Part shown: piece by piece, positions 43,689 to 46,644 of the stretch
Numbering within the stretch: position 1 is the first letter of the stretch
Layout of the letters: each line of letters opens with the position of its first letter
Source: Acidobacteriota bacterium
GTDB lineage: Bacteria > Acidobacteriota > Terriglobia > Bryobacterales > Bryobacteraceae
DNA length: 46,644 nucleotides
Reading direction: 5' to 3'
NCBI GenBank assembly: GCA_016178155.1
Contig: JACOTZ010000131.1
Coordinates: 1 to 46,644 of the forward strand
Position numbers and translations under genes: made by a program
The notes under the pieces: model-generated
Seen by the model: the letters and a program-made list of their open reading frames with translations, nothing else
Database searches by the model: none
Told to the model about the DNA's origin: nothing

Positions 43689-44301
43689 CTAACCGATAAG
43701 TCCGCGCCGGAGAGCCCGGCTCACGGCCTCCGATTTCGAATGGACGTGGAGCTTCTCGTAGATGGCGCGAATCTAATTGCGGACGGTGTTGACGCTGACC
43801 TTCATCGATCCGCGGCCGACCGGTAACTGTGTAGCCTTCCGCAAGCAGCGCAAGCAGGCGCTGCTCCTGGCCTTTAACGGCTGTTCGGGCGCGCGCGGCG
43901 GGCCTGTATTTTGAAACAGGCTCACGATCTGGCGGGCAATCTCCGGCGAGATGGGCGAGCCGCCGTCACGGGCCGTCCGGATGGCATCGAGAAGCCTGTG
44001 CGGTGGGGTGCTCTTGAGCAGGTACCCGTGCGCGCCGTTGCAGATTGAGGCGAACACCTTCGCCCGATCCGAAAAGACGGTGAGCATCAGGATCCGCATA
44101 GCCGGACATGCCGGGAAGCTGGATATCGAGCAGCAGCACATCCGGGGAAATGCGGCCCAGCCCGGACGCAGCCTGCTCGACCGAGGTGAAGGCGCCCGCG
44201 CAGAAAAATCCGTCGGCGGAGTCGATGATCTGTCTGAGGCTGTCGAGCAGCGCGCGATCGTCGTCGATGATAGCTACGGCGATCGGCTCGAAGCTGGGCA
44301 T
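43689..44301 (-). pseudogene. Decayed NarL/FixJ-type response regulator
   Basis: The receiver half begins normally: MPSFEPIAVAIIDDDRALLDSL, then LLLDIQLPGMSG with the phosphorylatable Asp. Near 44100 about a dozen residues are missing and the frame shifts to MRILMLTVFSDRAKVF...GAHGYLLKSTPPHRLLDAIR, with the conserved receiver Lys. Near 43880 the frame shifts again into QEQRLLALLAEGYT of the LuxR helix-turn-helix. It then returns at VSVNTVRN, where an in-frame TAG (43773-43775) replaces the usual Tyr. The rest reads IRAIYEKLHVHSKSEAV to the stop at 43689. With one deletion, several frameshifts and a nonsense codon it cannot make an intact protein. Confidence 0.85.
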
Positions 44302-44327
44302 TCTCCAACGCAATCAGGTTTGGCGCC

Positions 44328-44700
44328 TCAACACAAGCGCATGTTTGTGCGTTTCAAGCTTTTTCGCGTGAGCCGGAAGCGCAGCGTGACGCGCGCACCG
44401 CCCTGGGGGCGCGCTCCGATTTCGAGTGCTCCTCCGAGCTGCCCGGCCCGCGATCGCATGCTGCGCAGGCCCAGGCCCGCCTGGCTGTCCGGAGAGTATC
44501 CCCGCCCGTCATTCTCTATTTCTCCGCACAGGCCATTGCCTTTCCGCATATGCATGTCAAATGACATCATCGAAAGCCGAACGGGCGAATACTGGATCGC
44601 GACCGACGGCGGCGCCGGGAGCACCGCATGATGGCCAGAATATCGCTGATAGGAGCGCACGGCGCGGCCAGGCTCGCGCTCGCCGAATCAACGGTGCGAA
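44328..44700 (-). pseudogene. Truncated, decayed sensor histidine kinase C-terminus
   Basis: Only the ATPase end survives: IENDGRGYSPDSQAGLGLRS (G1/G2 boxes), then GGALEIGARPQGGARVTLRF up to the TGA at 44328. Upstream, out-of-frame remnants spell a damaged N-box (ILxxHAG-like, about 44640-44690). The dimerisation/His domain and all sensory parts are absent, because the next gene ends at 44736. It was evidently the kinase partner of the adjacent response-regulator pseudogene, 26 bp downstream on the same strand. Confidence 0.75.
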
Positions 44701-44735
44701 GGGCGCCACCCAGCATCCATGTCGCGAATGCAGGC

Positions 44736-46644
44736 TCAGGCGGAGGCGGCTTGCCTCACCACAAAGTACGGCAGGTTCGCCAGGTTGGTATCGAAACCGG
44801 GATACAGCCACGCGGCATCGCCTTGGTGCAGCTCGAAGTAATACTGCAGGGGATACGGCGAGTTCGTGTAGGCACTCGCAATCTCGGCTCGGTAGCGGTT
44901 GTCACCCGGGGTCATCCGCTCGGAGCGCCAGCGCTCTGCCTGATTGACGTGCCGGTAGTGCAGGAGCACCTCGCGGCCGTCGCCCTTCTCGAGCGAGAGC
45001 TCGATCGCGAGGGGCTCGCCGGGACGGAAGTGCGCCGGCGCCGTGTGGCGGGCTCCACCGGGAGGAGCCTGCGGACGGGCGAGCGCCCGCCGGAGCGCGG
45101 CTTGCGCGTGCTCCGCCGATGACGCAGGAGTACGCTGCTTCTCCATATCGGCGATGTCCTCGTCGATCGCGGGGAGACGATCGAGCCAGTGGCCGCGCAG
45201 GTACGGCTCGCGGCCGTAGGTGATATCGGCGGCATATACGCCTTTGCCGCGATCCGCGAGCTCGGCCCAGGCCGTGCGCGCCGCACGGTATGCCTTCAAC
45301 GCTTCCTCGAGCGCGGCGCCGTCGCCGGTCCGGTCGTGCAGGCGCCAGAGGACGCCCGCCCGCAGCTTCCAGGCGAAGAACCGTCCAAGCCCGCTCTGGA
45401 TCGCGACGTCGGTGGCGAAGCGGCGGAACTCGGGGCTGCGCTTGTTCGACGCTTGCGATTCGAACCGCGCAAGATGCTTCGCGGCTCCCCCGGCAAACTC
45501 CTCCAGCCATTGCGCCACCTGCAGCGGCGAATACCGCCCGCTGCGCGTGCCGTCAAGAAGCGCATCGGCGAAATCGTCGATGCGGAAGAAGAGCTGCGGG
45601 TCGAACGAGCTGACCGTGCCGAATCGCCGCGGCTCGGGCGTGTCGGTATACGGGTGCTTGCGGCCGGCATCGACGATCGGCATGTTCGTGTACATCTCCG
45701 GCCAGTAGCGATTGTTCGAGCCCGAGAGGCCGTGTGCCGTCGTCACAAGCAGCAGCACGCGGCTGGCGTTGGCGAGCGCGGGCTCGGCGTGGGCGGCGGC
45801 GGCGCCGAAGTCAGTGCGAAGCTGGCGCCGCCAGCCGTCGGGATCTGTATCGGGGTTATACAGCGAGCGGCCCCACACCCGGTAGGTATATAGAAACTTC
45901 TCCCAGTCGTACTTCGGGTTGAGCGATGCGTCGGCGTAGCCGCACCGCCCGCCGGGCCGGCCGGAACCCATGCGGCCTTTGAAGGAAAGCGGCTCCTGCC
46001 ACTCGACGCCGGCGCTGCCGCAGAAGCTCGCCAGCCGTCCGTAGCCCGCGGCCATGGCAGGATCGCCCCAGAGCAGCACCCGCTGCGTGCCGGGCCAGAT
46101 GCGGTGCAGCACGCCGTAGCGCCGGCCCTCTTTGAGCAGGTCGCCGTAGCCGTAGCGCAGGAACCGCCGCGAGCCGGAGCTGAGCGTGAACGTGCCTTCC
46201 ACTTTGCGCTCGGGCGGCCGCTCGAGCGCGCGGATCTCGGCCTGATGATAGGGCAGGCCCATGTGCTCCGCCCAGTACTTCGGCGAGACGTTCACCGGCA
46301 TGCCCGTGGCGAGCGCCACGTCGATCGTCTTCTGGTCCATGCCCTTGGCATGCATGTCGATCTCGATCTTCCGGCCGCTGCGCACGATGCCGTCGAACAG
46401 TGTTTTCCAGAACTCGTAGCTGCCCTCCGGGATGCCGCTCTCGCCGTGGATGCGGAAGGTCCCGCCGCGAATCGCGGGACATGCCTTGAGCACCGCCGTG
46501 AGCGCGTCGCGGCAGTACGGCGCATGAGTATCGGGCGTCAGTCCTTCAATCACGTAGTTCACGCGCGGGCTGTCGACCCACTGCCAGGCGTGCGTCCAAA
46601 GCCCGAGCTGGAAATCAAGGCCGCGGGCGGCAGTCTCGTCGCTG
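44736..46644 (-). CDS. Large conserved protein of unknown function, 5' end outside window
   Basis: The frame is open from the right edge to the stop at 44736 (636 residues visible), so the start lies beyond position 46644 and the internal GTG at 46562 is not the real start. Visible segments include GLDFQLGLWTHAWQW, GGTFRIHGESGIPEGS, KIEIDMHAKGMDQKTI, NPKYDWEKFLYTYRVWGR and a C-terminal beta-sandwich-like part (PLAIELSLEKGDGREVLLHYRHV, YPLQYYFEL). The first part looks like a TIM-barrel glycosidase, with acidic strand ends (HGES, DMHAKG). I know no named family with certainty; secreted carbohydrate-active enzymes of Acidobacteriota have this appearance. It abuts the truncated kinase remnant. 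Confidence 0.6.
   Translation of the reverse strand, partial: SDETAARGLDFQLGLWTHAWQWVDSPRVNYVIEGLTPDTHAPYCRDALTAVLKACPAIRGGTFRIHGESGIPEGSYEFWKTLFDGIVRSGRKIEIDMHAKGMDQKTIDVALATGMPVNVSPKYWAEHMGLPYHQAEIRALERPPERKVEGTFTLSSGSRRFLRYGYGDLLKEGRRYGVLHRIWPGTQRVLLWGDPAMAAGYGRLASFCGSAGVEWQEPLSFKGRMGSGRPGGRCGYADASLNPKYDWEKFLYTYRVWGRSLYNPDTDPDGWRRQLRTDFGAAAAHAEPALANASRVLLLVTTAHGLSGSNNRYWPEMYTNMPIVDAGRKHPYTDTPEPRRFGTVSSFDPQLFFRIDDFADALLDGTRSGRYSPLQVAQWLEEFAGGAAKHLARFESQASNKRSPEFRRFATDVAIQSGLGRFFAWKLRAGVLWRLHDRTGDGAALEEALKAYRAARTAWAELADRGKGVYAADITYGREPYLRGHWLDRLPAIDEDIADMEKQRTPASSAEHAQAALRRALARPQAPPGGARHTAPAHFRPGEPLAIELSLEKGDGREVLLHYRHVNQAERWRSERMTPGDNRYRAEIASAYTNSPYPLQYYFELHQGDAAWLYPGFDTNLANLPYFVVRQAASA

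Noticed and set aside
1-46644. CRISPR arrays, insertion sequences, integrases or a defence island
   Set aside because: No regularly spaced repeats, transposase or integrase motifs, or recognised defence proteins were seen; the nuclease-like protein at 7067 alone does not make a defence system.

Overview
The window is GC-rich chromosomal DNA that looks like a soil Acidobacteriota genome of the Bryobacterales/'Solibacter' type. Indicators are a large carboxypeptidase-regulatory/TonB-type outer-membrane receptor, Tat- or Sec-exported sulfatases, a DUF1080 protein, a secreted beta-helix protein, bacillithiol synthesis (BshA) and a MacB-like permease operon. This placement is inferred from gene content; no rRNA, tRNA or CRISPR array is visible.

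Layout. Positions 1-2943 (minus) hold an AddAB/RecB-like repair pair: the 5' end of a UvrD/RecB-type helicase and an AddB-like PD-(D/E)XK nuclease. At 3226-5136 is a secreted beta-helix protein, then (minus) an amidohydrolase and a YggS/PipY protein. At 7067-8641 is an unrecognised protein with a C-terminal PD-(D/E)XK-like domain, followed by a 1219-aa outer-membrane receptor. Positions 12579-16742 encode one continuous protein joining a complete topoisomerase III to a complete RecQ helicase through a Pro/Ala-rich linker. At 16932-18903 are a candidate leader ORF, pncB and pncA (NAD salvage). At 19169-22988 lie an exported methyltransferase, an orphan sensor kinase, a beta-propeller protein and bshA, the last three chained by ATGA overlaps. 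A Tat-exported glycosidase-like protein follows. Positions 25541-29951 (minus) form an operon of two FtsX/MacB permeases, a membrane-fusion protein and an ATPase, divergent from tadA. After a DUF1080 protein comes a regulatory island at 31465-33040: a zinc-finger/HTH-like protein divergent from an XRE/S24-like regulator across 286 bp rich in inverted repeats. Housekeeping follows (GT4 glycosyltransferase, glyA, rpiB, proS, a class-V PLP enzyme), then two divergent sulfatases. The right end has an aegerolysin-like protein with zinc-ribbon modules, a decayed two-component system, and a large unrecognised protein running off the edge.

Most notable are (i) the topoisomerase III-RecQ fusion, a potential one-chain counterpart of the RecQ/BLM-Top3 dissolvasome; (ii) the aegerolysin-zinc ribbon protein beside a ruined two-component system; and (iii) a recurring promoter layout in which a TANNNT -10 box starts exactly 15 nt before the ATG of five genes for exported proteins, implying 5' leaders of only a few nucleotides.
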